Part shown: in pieces, positions 1-12,700 of the stretch
Numbering within the stretch: the stretch's first letter is position 1
Layout of the letters: the number at the start of each line of letters is the position of its first letter
NCBI RefSeq assembly: GCF_026151205.1
Contig: NC_087075.1
Location: 11,454,303 to 11,518,302, forward strand
Length of the DNA: 64,000 nt
Direction of reading: 5' to 3'
Source of the DNA: Bolinopsis microptera
Taxonomy: Eukaryota; Ctenophora; Tentaculata; Lobata; Bolinopsidae
Program-made: the position numbers and the translations under genes
Notes under the pieces: generated by a model
What the model saw: the letters and a program-made list of their open reading frames with translations, nothing else
Told to the model about the DNA's origin: nothing
The model's database searches: none

Positions 1-1664
1 CAAAGATTTTATTCAGCTTATGTTTAGGGATCCCACCCCAGCAACTTATACAATAGCTAAGATGTGACATAAAAAGAACATTGTATAGTTTCAAATATTC
101 AGATTTGGGAATGAATTTGCAAATTCTCTTAATCGATACAATACTGGAGTTCAGCTTTAAAGATAAATGATTAAGATGTGGTTCCCAGCTTAGCTGTTCG
201 TCTATTATCACCCCAAGAAACTTTGTACATTGAACTTTTTCTAGCTTTTTGCCATCTATTAAAATCGTTAGATTCCTGTTAAAGGGCCGTGTTCTGGCAC
301 AGGTCTGTGTTGCTCTTGACAAACCTGGCTGAAAATGCATATAACAACTTTTCCCTGCATTTATATGTAACTTGTTAGACTCCATATAGTTACTGACTTG
401 TTTCATTACATGATTAGCTTTTTCAAAAGCTTCCTGTGCTGAACTACCTATCACAAAAATATTTGTATCATCAGCAAACAGGACGAATTCAGCCAAGCTT
501 GAGGAGCTCACAATATCATTTATATAAATCAGAAATAGTAGAGGTCCTAACACTGACCCCTGGGGTACACCATACTCAACTGAACACTTGTCCGACTTTT
601 CAGTTTGAAAATAAGTTACTTGGCTACGGTTTGTTAGATAGCTAGCAAGAGTTTTTAGTGCAATACCTCTTACTCCATAGTGTTCAAGTTTATGCAGGAG
701 TTTATCGTGCTCAATTGTGTCAAATGCTTTACTTAGATCAATAAATATTCCAATTACATGATTTTTCTGTTCAATCTCATTAAATATTTTATTGACAGAA
801 TAGTTTACGGCATGAGATGTTGAGTGTTGTTTTCTAAAACCAAATTGTCGATCATAAATCACGTTCATAGCACTGAGGTAATTATATAACCTATTATAGA
901 TTATTTTTTCAAGTATTTTTCCAAATATCGGTAATGTAGAAACAGGTCGATAGTTATCAAGGCATCGTGAGTCTCCTTTTTTATAAATTGGTGTAATAGA
1001 GCCCGTTTTAAGCTTGTTTGGAAAGACCCCATTGTCCAAGAACCAATTAAAGAATCTAGAGATATGACCAGACAGATAATTTACACTCTTTTTTAAGACT
1101 TTAACAGAGATATCACTTGCCTTCCCATTTTCAAGGCTACCAATGATTTTACTTATCTCTTCCTCGTCACAGGGGCTGAGAAAAAAAGAGTTCACTATTC
1201 TTTCTCTGCCCTTGAGGTATTGTTTAAACTTCGTCTTAATAAAATTGCCATCAGTTACCGTACGAGATGGTACAGAAGATTGAACTTTTGAATTAAGATT
1301 ACGAGCAATAGACGAGAAGTAGATGTTAAATCCGTTAGCAATCTCACGGCGTTCAGTTACAATTCGACCATCAATTAAGAATGATGCTTTTATATCTTTT
1401 TTAGATTTACCCCTGAGTTCGTTAATCAATTCCCAGGTTTTTTTTAATATTTCCTTTAGCAAGTTCAAATTTTTTTCCATAGTGGGCTTTTTTCGCAGAT
1501 TTTATAGCTTTGTTTAGGATAGAACGATACTCCTTATACTTAAGATATAAAGTTTCCTCACCTAATGGGTTGATTTTGGTACACGAAGCCTTCCATCGCT
1601 TGTAGTGAAAGCCTTTAGTAAACACAGATTTAATTAACGCAGAAGTGATCCATGGATTCATCAA
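1..1664 (-). pseudogene. LINE reverse transcriptase fragment (LINE B-like), cut by left edge, frameshifted
   Basis: Read on the minus strand, about 1437 down to 1 is one open frame encoding a LINE reverse transcriptase. Visible motifs are NYRPVSTLPIFGKILEK, FGFRKQHSTSHA, DLSKAFDTIEHDKL, GVPQGSVLGPLLF and FADDTNIF (plus-strand positions about 461-490). The frame continues past the window edge. The preceding linker (NPWITSALIK...) at 1664-1422 is in another frame. The break coincides with an 8-base T run at 1438-1445, where one inserted or deleted base joins the 'KK' and 'TWELINELRG' halves seen intact in LINE B. The endonuclease and ORF1 are missing at the high-coordinate end, as in a 5'-truncated LINE copy. 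The layout matches LINE B ORF2 (51.7-55.0 kb), so it is probably the same or a sister family. Confidence 0.85.
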
Positions 1665-2146
1665 TCTATTGCGAATCTTGATTCTGATAACAGCTTACAC
1701 AGCTTGATAGGCAAAGTTATTTCACTGCGATCATTGATTTGCAATGTCAAATTGGTCATGTTATTTAAAACTTACAAGCACATCTAATGTGAGGAGGAGA
1801 TGCTCTATCACGATGATAATGATTCCAGTACCACTCTCTGCTTCTTGTATTGTAGGAGCACCTAGGTATCACGTAATTTTTTAGTAATCATCATTATTAT
1901 CAATTTGTTTTACCACCTCCTAATATTAAGTTTATCTAAATCTATCGACCAAAAACACCAGTATTTCTAGATTGACTAGAGCTATAATAAGATAACGTGA
2001 ATAGTTAATAGGTAATTAGCTTATGCAGTGAGTTGAAATAACCTAGCAACTAGTATAAGAGTTAAAAAAATACATAATATTTAAATCAACCTGCATCGGA
2101 TCCACAAAAATAATTGAATTTGGTAATATAAATAACACAAATAATT
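1665..2146. other. AT-rich non-coding spacer
   Basis: No exon-like open frame, RNA gene or clear repeat was seen between the LINE fragment and the candidate exon at 2147. Confidence 0.4.
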
Positions 2147-2350
2147 CTACCTCATTTCCCTAAAGCGTTTATCAAGAAGAAAGAAGCCCCTGTCCTCATG
2201 ACAGTGTGCCCTGACAACCACCTCACCATCATCCTGCCAGACAGACAAGTTTCCTGCTGTCACGTGGTGTCCAAGTGTGGGGTGTGAAGCTATGGGATCT
2301 GGGAGTTCCACACAACTTCCGTAGTCGTCCAGTTGTGCGGCAGCCTGGCC
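2147..2350 (-). CDS. candidate terminal exon of an unidentified gene (67 residues, then stop)
   Basis: On the minus strand a TTTTAG acceptor immediately precedes an open frame of 68 codons ending in TAG at 2149-2147. The translation begins GQAAAQLDDYGSC, contains GHHVTAGNLSVWQDDGEV and ends DKRFREMR. Composition and GC content are coding-like compared with the AT-rich flanks. I do not recognise the family. The rest of the gene should lie at higher coordinates, but UBE2M starts in the opposite direction at 3799 and no partner exon could be fixed. A stretch near 2660-2610 with a GTACGT donor is possible, but its phase does not fit the most protein-like frame. It could be an exon of a divergent gene or a pseudogene remnant. 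Confidence 0.45.
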   Translation of the reverse strand, partial: GQAAAQLDDYGSCVELPDPIASHPTLGHHVTAGNLSVWQDDGEVVVRAHCHEDRGFFLLDKRFREMR

Positions 2351-2551
2351 CTAAAATTTAAATATTTCAATACTGGTGAGACGACTAGAGCTGAGGCAAC
2401 CTGGTACAGAAATTAAAATGTTTGAGGCAGATCATTAGAAATAGCGGGTAATGGCGGGTTTTTGTTAGTGTAAGCTAAACTTGTTCCACCTCCCCGCAAT
2501 TAATATTGTCTCTTTAACTGTGACCGTGGGTTCATGTTCAGCATTTAACTG

Positions 2552-2596
2552 CAAGGCGGCACTCAAAAGGCGGCACTCAAAAGGCGGCACTCAAAC
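2552..2596. repeat. three tandem copies of a short GGCGGCACTCAAAA unit
   Basis: Three consecutive AAGGCGGCACTCAAA units can be read directly. Confidence 0.8.
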
Positions 2597-2739
2597 ACAA
2601 AATAGACGTTACGTACCATGAACCATATTATCAAGAATTTCCAATTCGCCATCAATATTAACTATTTAATGTGACTGGCAGCCAAAGAGAAAACACAAAT
2701 AAATTGTAAACCTTAGGAAGTAAAAAAGAAAATAAAAAC

Positions 2740-3145
2740 TCTCTCCTGGTGCTTTTTTCCTTCAATCACTATCAAGTGACTACATCTCAATACTCATTCA
2801 CTTCTGCCTGGAGCTCTGGCTACTCACATTAATGTTTCAAGTTAGTTACATGCTTTATCCGATGGATTTTATTGCATTTATCGGCAAATACTAGATATAG
2901 AAATTGTCATCCCTCTCTTCTCTTCTACTTACTTCAGCGGAGAAGCGTAAAAAGGAAGTAAACGCTCTCTCTAGTTCTCCTGGTGATCTTTTTCCCTCAT
3001 TCCTGACTATCACGTGACTTTATCTTAATATTTATTATACCATGATAACTTTAACTAAACATTACTTCCCCTCCATTCTCCAACCCCAGACTTCTGCCTG
3101 GAGCTACTCACAGTAATGTTTCAAGTTAGCTACATGCTTTATCTG
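2740..3145. repeat. diverged direct duplication of a segment of about 120-170 bp
   Basis: The block with 'cttctgcctggagct', 'tactcaca' and 'aatgtttcaagttag' at 2740-2860 recurs at 2971-3145 in the same order, with an extra insert in the second copy. The remaining sequence to 3590 is AT-rich and featureless. Confidence 0.6.
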
Positions 3146-3598
3146 AGCTTACTGCATAATAATATATAACTTATATTATGTTGGATACGTGTTGGGTACG
3201 GAATGAGAATACACATTATTGCTCAATAAAGTTTTGTAATTTGATATTGACATAGGTTTAATATAAGGCAGTTTAATATAAGGCAGTATTGGGATTGTCA
3301 TTGTATTTAAGATCACGCACCGAAAAGGCGAAAATGCTTTCATACCAAGAAAATTTCACTTTTTTCTCAATGTGCTTAATGGTAATTTTAAGGTTAATTA
3401 ATCATGTTGCGACATTCGATGTCATATTCGTATTTTAAATAAATGTAACTCATTTTTAGTGTTGTAATTAGTTTAAAATTTAGTTTTTAAGATTTTTAAC
3501 AGATGTTTAAGCCTTTTGAAGAGTCTTTTTGATGTATTTGACAGTTACTGGCATATACATATGTATAATATAGCTTTTTTCATTTTACCACTATAAGT

Positions 3599-3745
3599 GG
3601 GCGTTCACATATATTACGTAATCAGCCGAGGGGGGAGGGGTTTCCAAATGATTACGCTAGTGTAATTTTGACACAATAACTATGTGTGAAACTGATAATG
3701 GACGGGGGAGAGGGGTTAAAAATTGTCCAAAAAGTGATAGCATAA
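3599..3745. mobile_element. G-rich MITE-like sequence
   Basis: GGGCGTTCACATATATTACG followed by a GGGGGGAGGGG run and later GGACGGGGGAGAGGGG resembles the complete MITE at 14361-14519. The right terminus is not clear. Confidence 0.35.
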
Positions 3746-3798
3746 TACACAAACAACCCCTAACTACTATGGTTAACTAACTAAAACCCCAGTCAGCT

Positions 3799-6700
3799 AT
3801 GTTGAAATTGTTTGATCTGAAGAAGCCTGGTGCAAATAACGGGGGAGCAGGAGCAAGTTCTCCCAGGACCGGACCTTCTGCTGCATACCTGAGATTACAA
3901 AAAGGTGAGTGTACAATGTACATACAGGTACCTGGTACATACAAGTACATTCAATGCAAATGTACATACAATGTACATAATATGTACATACAATGTACAT
4001 ACGTCATACAAGTACTTGGAACTCAGATTTAATGTACAAACAAATACTGTAAAACTCTGATTAACGGCGCCCCAATTTACTGCAAACCCCGATTTACCGC
4101 GGCCGTTTCTTTTCCCCATTATGTGGTAAACATCTATAATATCATCAACCAAAACCCCGATTTACCGCGAACACTGATCTACACATGTGCCTAAATAAAT
4201 GTAACAGTTTTGTTGTAATTAGCTTAAATAAGTTAAATTAACAAGTAAATTAATTTACAGATTTGGCAGACTTATCCCTCCCTCACACTTGTAAGACAGA
4301 GTTCCCAGATCCCAACAACCTTCTCAACTTCAAACTCTATATCATGCCCGATGAGGTTGGTTCCTTTTATAATAATTTTAATCATTAATTAAATAGTAAA
4401 TTTTAGTAATTAATAGTTTAGCGCAAATCTTCTTTAATAACTACCATTTAAATCTACCCCAATTGATGAGGAATGTGGATTCTGGTGGGGAGGTGAGGTA
4501 TTTATATTTGTTTACCTGGAAGTTGACATGTTTGTAGTTTTTTGTAGTTTTGTTACGTGTTGAAAAACAGAGCTCCCTTATCTCTGTTTAATCGGAAATT
4601 TTAACTGCCACTGCACTGCTACTGCACGGTGTTTGTACTTTACCTTTGTACATCTATACAAGTACAAATACACAATTGCAATGGAAAAGTCTGCTCATAA
4701 CTCTGCAAAGAATCTTCTCGTCAACGGTTTATGTAAAGCTTGTTCGAATGATGAGGTTGTCAAAAGTACCGACATTGTACAGTGTTTTTGGTGTAAGGAC
4801 AGTTTTCATGCTATCAACTGTGATGAAACTTGCAATGTCAGTGCGCCCACGGTTTTTACTGCTCACCTGTCTCATGCTGTGAACAACACTTCATCTTATG
4901 CTAAACGATTTGGTCGCTTTCTATTTATCTGTAATGATTGTAGTACTGCTGAGGAGGAAAAGAGGGCTGCTACTACCGTAGATCGGGTAGGATTGTTAGA
5001 TAATAAAATAGATGCCATAAATTTGGAGTTCAAGGAAGAGATGTCTGAACTTAAAACCTTGCTGAAGGAACAACTGTCCCAGAAACCTGAGAGAGCTCAA
5101 GAGCGATCCTCAGATCAGGTTGATTTTATGAAACAATTTGCTGAACAGTTTTCATCTTTAAAAGAAGACCTCACGAAAAATATCAATGATGTTATTGACA
5201 ATAAAGTAAACACTGTTGTAACAAAATCTGGTACTGTTTCTCATACAAAGGACGTTCTCTATTCCAGCTTGTTTACCGACTCAAACAGTTCCACACCATC
5301 TGCTCAACCACCACATGTTCCAATTGCTCCAACACGTACACAACCTTCATCACCCGAGATTCTAATTCTGTCCCCGAAAGAAGAACAATCGGTAAATGCT
5401 GCAACAATGACGAATGTGAAAAAATTTGCTACTGATAAATTAAAGAGCAGTCAAGTAATATTTCTCAGATGTAATGAAAACAACAAGAAAGTTTCAATTG
5501 GCTTCCCTAATGCTGAAATTCGTGATAAGGCTACTTCACTTCTCAATGATGGAAATACCTTAGATTCGTATGGATATCAGTCTAAGAATGGCAACAAAAT
5601 GCTGCCAAAAGTTACTATTTATGGTGTTTCTTCTGAAGTTCTTGACGATATAGACACTACAGCTGTAGGGAATGATGCCGATAAACTTAGGGATCTTGAA
5701 AAGAACCACTTAGTCGCCCAAATTGTGGAGAAAAACTCGTCCATCAAAGATTTGTATGAAGCAGGGCACACTATCAGTATTGTCTATCTCAATAAGATAA
5801 AACGTTTCACCAACGATAAGCAGGAACGCATAGAGCTCACTATTGGAATCAAACTATCACCATCTGTCTATAGAGTCCTCTTTAACCAACAACAAGGATC
5901 TCTCTATTTAGGTAGTCGCAGATACAAAGTAACTGATCGCTTCTACATCAAACAGTGCTATCATTGTCAAATGATTGGACACACTTCTGTTGACTGTAAT
6001 GAAGTCAAAACAAATAAACATCCTACCTGCATGTACTGTATGGGAAGTCACCGGTCTTCAGCATGCCAATTTAAGCAGAAGAAGGACAAACATGCCTGTG
6101 CTCGATGTTTGGCTTCAACACACACTAATGATGCCGAGAATTCAAGAACACATAATGCGGCAGCTTACGATTGTCCTGTGTTGGTAAGAGAAACTAAACG
6201 TATTGCTGCTAACACTGACTTTATTTCAAAAAACGTAATGTGAAATTAGGTGCTAATCGACAGAAATCACAGCTTTCTATTGGTTGTTTCAACGCAAGGT
6301 CTCTATGCAACAAAACTTGTGGCGTACTAGAAATGCTTAAAGATAACTCGATTTCTATCTGTTGTATCACGGAAACTTGGCTAAAAACTAATGATCGGGC
6401 AAAGTTTGCCGAAATCCGTGATTTTGGGTTCGATATTATCAGTGCCCCTCGAAGAGGTAGGGGAGGTGGTGTTGGTTTTCTCTTCAACCCCAAAATGATA
6501 TCGCCTGTACGCAATGATGTTACTAAATATTCATCTTTTGAAGTACTTGAATGTGTCATTAAAACTGCTGGTGAGGTTATCAGGCTATGTGTAGTTTATC
6601 GCAGCACTCAGGCCAAAGCGAAATATGATGAAACAAAAATATCTAAGTTTATGGATGACTTTGATGGATACCTGGACAATCTTCTGCTTAAAACTGGATC

Positions 6701-9700
6701 TCCAATTATTTGTGGTGACTTTAATTTCCATGTTGAAGACCTGAACAATAATGTTGCCCAGAACTTTATTGCTCTTTGTGAGAGCAAAGGCTTCCTTCAG
6801 CATGTCGACTCTCCTACTCACATCTCCGGCGGGACACTGGACTTGTTATTTACTCTAGGCTGTGTAAGTGACTCATTGTCTGTAACAGATATGATGGTAG
6901 AGACAAGCACTGGAACCAGCTCTGATCACTATCTAGTAAGTTTTCAGGTCCCAGTCACATTCGATCTTCATAAAGCTCGTACATATGAAGAAAAAGATGT
7001 CAGAGAGCTAAGCAAAATTGACATCGATAAGTTCAGGGAAGATCTGTTTTGTTCAGAGCTTAACCTTTCTGAATATCAATCCTTAGACGAGACTGTGAAC
7101 CTTTATCAAAATGTCCTTGAACAGGTGCTAGACAAACATGCCCCACTTATTACGAAACGATTTACTGCTGAAAAGTCTGATTTTTGGGATAATAAATGTC
7201 AAATTGCTGTCAGAGAGAGGAGAAGGGCAAAACGAAAAGCCAGAAAGTATCCAGAGAATGATGAGTTTAAAACTACTCATTTTGAAAAATGTGTTGACGC
7301 AGAAATCACTATCAATCGAGCTAGGGATGGCTACTATGATAAACAGCTCAGTTCTTGCAAAGGAGACTCGAAAGGGACCTATAAAGTCATAAATAAACTT
7401 TTAGATAAGGAATATGGCTCCAACAAATTGCCAAATGGTGAAGATATCGAAGTGGCTGCCAAACTCAAGACTTTCTTCGATCAAAAAGTAAAAACCATTT
7501 ACTCTAATATTGAGAAGGAAATTCAAAACACTTCCCTAAACGGTCAAGGTACCAAGGACTCTACTTCGATAGATAATGCAAAGTGTATACTTAATCAGTT
7601 TAAGGAAGTCTCATTACCAGACCTTGAAACCTTAATTAAGAGTCTTCCCAATAAATCAAGCGTACTCGATGTCATACCAATGTGGCTCTTCAAGAACTGC
7701 TTACCCGAGCTTCTCCCAATCATTCATTACATCGTGAATGAATCACTAAGAGTTGGAAAGTTTCCATCTGCCCTAAAAGAAGCATCTATAAGGCCTGGAC
7801 TCAAGAAACCTACCTTAGATGTTGATGAGCTGAAAAACTATCGACCGATTAGCAATCTAACTTATCTGTCCAAAATACTAGAAAAAGTAGTTCATTGCCA
7901 ATTAAATGAATATGCTGATGTCAACAACCTGTTTTCCCCATATCAATCAGGCTATAGAAAATTCCATAGTTGTGAAACTGCAGTTACCAAAATACATAAT
8001 GATATTCTAATGATGATTGACAGCAAATCGAATGTTGTGCTTCTACTCTTAGATCTATCAGCTGCTTTCGACACCATAAACCATAACCTCCTTCTTACGA
8101 AACTCAAGAATGCGTATGGTATTACAGAACTAGCACTCAGCTGGTTACAATGTTACCTTAATAATCGCACATTCAAGGTTAAAGTAAAAAAAGCCACATC
8201 TTCTGAAGGCTATCTGGATATTGGTGTACCTCAAGGATCCATTTTAGGACCACTACTGTTCATATTGTATACCAGAGATCTTGAAGAAATTGTCACAAAA
8301 TATGGTTTCTCGATACATTTGTATGCAGATGACACACAGGTGTACTTTACTTTTGATGTTCACAGTTCTAATCCTGATTTAACAGCTGTGAAAAATTGCT
8401 TTCTGGAGATAAAGCAATGGATGACAGTTAACTTCCTAAAACTGAATGATGAAAAAACAGAGTTCATTGATATAGGACCATATGTCAGCCCAATCCAGAC
8501 AATGGATTTAGGAGACCTCTCAATCTGCCCTGTTAGCAAGGCCAAGAACCTGGGATTCCTTTTCGATCACCAAATGAATCTGGACTCTCAAATAAATGCT
8601 GTCTCCAAAGTATGTTATTTGAATCAAAGGGACTTAGCAAGAATCGGTTCGAAGCTTTCCCATGACCTAAAAGTTCAGCTAGTTCACTCCAATATCCTCT
8701 GTTTCATAGACTACTGCAACTCAGTCTATTATGGACTAACAGAAAAGAATCTTCATAAGCTACAAAAGATACAGAACAATGCTGCTAGATTTATCTTTGG
8801 TCTTTACGGAAAAAAGATACGTGAACCTATCATGCCTTACCTCAAAAAGCTCCACTTTCTGCCTGTTCGGTTCAGAATTAAGTTCAAAATATCACTTCTG
8901 GTCTTCAAGTGTCTTAATAACATAGCCCCTCAGTACTTACAAGGACACGTCAATCTAAGGGAAGTACGAAGACAAAGTTCCAGACTAGATGATGACTTTT
9001 ATTTGTTGAAAGTTCCTCCTGCTCCTCATTTCAGACGAACAGATGCTGCATTTATGTTTTGTGGACCAAAAATTTGGAATGAACTACCCTACTCAGTGAG
9101 ATCATTATCATCTGTAGAATGTTTTAAAAATGCCCTAAAGACGTTTTATTTCCAACTAGCTTTTGATAATATTTCTTATATTTGTCCATAATGTCTGAAC
9201 TGATATGAAAGTGCATAATTTTGGTAACTTCATACAAATATTTGTTCATAAAATCTGAACTGTTAAAAAAGTCCATAATCTTGCTATTTCAACACTAAGT
9301 CTCGCTTGAATGACTTTAATGTACATCTTTGTTGGGTATATTTTAATGTCGAAGCGTGTAATAAATGTTAGAATTTATTTATTTATTTATGTGATCAACC
9401 CATGCCAGAAACCACATTTATTGACCTTACTCTTTATTGCAGGGTTACTACAGAAACGGACGGTTTTGCTTTCAATTCACGGTATGTGTATTCCTCTGTA
9501 ATTTTCTCACTTCATATTATATTGCTACATATTATTATATTACTGCATAATATTATTACATATTGTATTATTACATAATATTACTACATATTGTATTACT
9601 ACATATATTATATTACTACTGTTAGACCTCTGTACATCGGGATTCTCGGTGAAGTAAAAACTGCACAGCATAAAAAACACCCAATGGTTAACATGGCCCT

Positions 9701-12700
9701 AATCCCCAGTACATGTAACCTGGCCAGCGTCTCATATACCCCATCAGGGGCCTTATGCCCTTATATGGTCGTATTGAGATGGCATACTGGTTTTTAGAGA
9801 GGTTTTACTGTAATTGAATAATCTGCGGAAGACAAATTCGATGCTTGTTTGATCGTTGTACATATTATATTATAATATATAATGTATGTTAGCTTGGTAT
9901 TTAAACTATTTTATTCACTTGATATGTTAAGCTGTTAATTGCAATTCAACGTAAAAATAACGGTTATAAGGTAAACAAGAGCAGCCTTGGCATGATGTGC
10001 TAACAAACCCTGGCATACATCTATGATGTACAGTAAAACCCTGTTTTATCGCCCCCACCGCCACGATTTACCGAGGATTTTTTCTTTCTCCCAAACTTCC
10101 CGGTAAATCGGGGTACTAATAAAGTTATAAACACTTAGCTAAGGGTTAAAACTTCAGTGTCTCCTAATTAACTGTATACTAATTATCCTAATTAATCGTA
10201 TACTAATAAATTTAATTTGCAGATCAGCAATAACTACCCACACGAACCTCCCAAAGTAAAGTGTTTGACACAGGTAATTATCTTGAATAATTATGTCTTG
10301 TTTAATCAGCCAATAATCGATATTGCTATGCTGTAATTAGTAGTATACAAGTTGAGATAATCTATTCAATGTGGACATGATACAACTTCGTTGTAATGTG
10401 CAAGCTGATTATTGATCATTTTAAAAGTGATATGATATTGTTAATCATGTTAAAATAGTCCAAGGATTATGATTAGTTTTTGAAAGTCGAAGTTCAACTT
10501 ATGCTATTTTACCGTATGAATGATGAACTAATTAAGTAATGAATAGTTCATCAAATCTTGTAATTTGATTAAAGTATCATTTATATCTGCAAGTTTGCTG
10601 GCCAAATTAACCCATTATAGCTATTGACACTTATTAAATTAAATGAAAATGTATTTATAACTTCTTATCTTTAAATCGCAGGTTTATCACCCTAATATCG
10701 ATATGGAAGGAAACGTGTGTCTCAATATCCTAAGGTAAGCACATACCACCACACATACCACCACCACACATACCACACATATTACACATACCAGCATATT
10801 TATTACTACACATACCAGTTACCACCGTATCTACATTGTATTTACAAGTATTTGTACATGTTCCACTTTGCATTGATATACGGATATGGCAGATCAGGTT
10901 GCATAACTTCTATCACCATAAAAATCATTATCATCAAAAAGTTCCACATCCTAGCAATTACTCTGGATATCAAATCAAATCAAAGTTATTAGTACTGTTA
11001 CACACTATAAAACTGTAATGATAAATAGTGTAGTGTATAATATGACACACGTAATGGCTTGTTGGTCGCGACATTAATATTTCATGTACATTGCGTAGGT
11101 CCTTTGTTATGAACCTCATTACCTGCCTGTGGGTGTAGTGTAGCTCACTGAAAGTAATGCAAGTTAAGTTTTTTGGTAATGCCATCTTTAAAGTAAAATG
11201 AGTTTTGGAAAGACGGATTTTAGTACCGTTACTATAACATGTATAATAACTTACTATAATTGTAATTATAATTGTTAAAACAAACATTCCATTGTTTTTC
11301 AACAGTCGAATTCGTTTCAGGGAAGATTGGAATCCTATATTAGCTATCAGTTCGGTCATATACGGCCTAATACATCTCTTTTTGGTGAGTTTATTTTTAC
11401 TTCATATGTAATGAGAGTTACTTTTTGTGGCTTCAAGTGACCACCACTACAATATGTGTTTATTATGAGCTATTATAATTTGCCAGCATTAGTCATTATA
11501 CAGTTATTACATGTAGTTTCCACGTTTAGCGAGTCAAATTGCCGACTGAAACAGTCGTGACATTAGCTTCAGTCTGTTTTATAAGATTTGTCATTGTTCA
11601 TGACGTATTAGCAAGCCCCCAACTTCGGATATCTATGCCTATTACGTCATTGGTTGAACTGAACGTCCGTTTCTCGCGATTTCTCGCGATTCTAAAACCT
11701 TGCTCATTTCAGGAACCGAACCCAGAAGATCCTCTTAACAAAGGTTTGCAGAGTTGCCTTTTTGACAAGCTAACGAATACATAATGGCGCTATAAATAGA
11801 TGTATCACATGTTTGGTATCATGCATTCAGGATAATTCGCTTGAAATTGCGCGCACGCGCGGTCTGATTTATAGTGTGAAAAGTGCGGTTTTTCAGCCAA
11901 CACGCTGGGACGTACCATGGATTTTGTAGAATGTGCACGATGATAACATAACTTTAGGATGGTATTTTGCCAAATACAAAGGCGTAACGAACGGGTACGG
12001 TCATATATTATTTTGTGAACAAGGCTCAATAGGCTGTATCACCCTTTTATTGAGAAAAATTACTCAAGTGACAAATTGCCGGTTCTCGTCCATCTCTGCC
12101 TTTTCAAAAACTGCAGAGGTGTTTATGTTATACCAGTTATAGGTTGATAAAAACAGATAGGAAGCATAAACTTCTCTAAATAAAATGCATTATTTTAAAG
12201 CAGTCCACGCCTGCTGAATAAAACTGGTCGAAAGGGGTCTGTATTCCCCCAAAGTAACGACCCCTGTGTTTTACTCGTTTGTGCATTTAGAACCGCCCAA
12301 AGTTACCAGGAAAATATACCAATTTCTTCAAATGCCTGTCATCGCAATTACCAATTAAAGATATTTTATACAGATATGTTATAGTTCGTTGTACATGTTT
12401 GCCGTTTTACGCTATTGATTTGACTTACAAATTTGTCGGTGTACACGGTCAAAATCATGCAAACTTTTATTTCAAAAGAAATGTCATTCCACAGTCATTT
12501 TACCAAAGCGCAAAAAGAACCAATATGATATTTTACTTTTTGTCTTTAATTATTCTAGTCTCCAATGTAATTTGGAATGATACGAGTGCAGCAATATACT
12601 AGCAAAAGACCTTAGTAATTCACTGCTAATTGTATCAATCGGAAATTGAAATGTTTAAGATTTGATACGGTTAAAATCATCCTTCGGTATTCGTCGTGCA

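Larger units (their letters stand above)
4600..9392 (+). mobile_element. LINE A, CR1/L2-group non-LTR retrotransposon with both ORFs open, in UBE2M intron 2
   Basis: The element has a short 5' leader, ORF1 (4681-6243), ORF2 (6240-9191) and a 3' UTR of about 180 bp ending in an ATTT microsatellite at 9373-9390, which is typical of CR1/L2 3' ends. It lies in the sense orientation inside intron 2, between exon 2 (ends 4355) and exon 3 (starts 9443). The 5' boundary is an estimate. I could not identify a target-site duplication. Confidence 0.85.

Noticed and set aside
2610-2665. Possible penultimate exon for the minus-strand gene at 2147-2350
   Set aside because: The protein-like frame ends in a phase that does not match the exon at 2350, and the matching frame looks non-coding.
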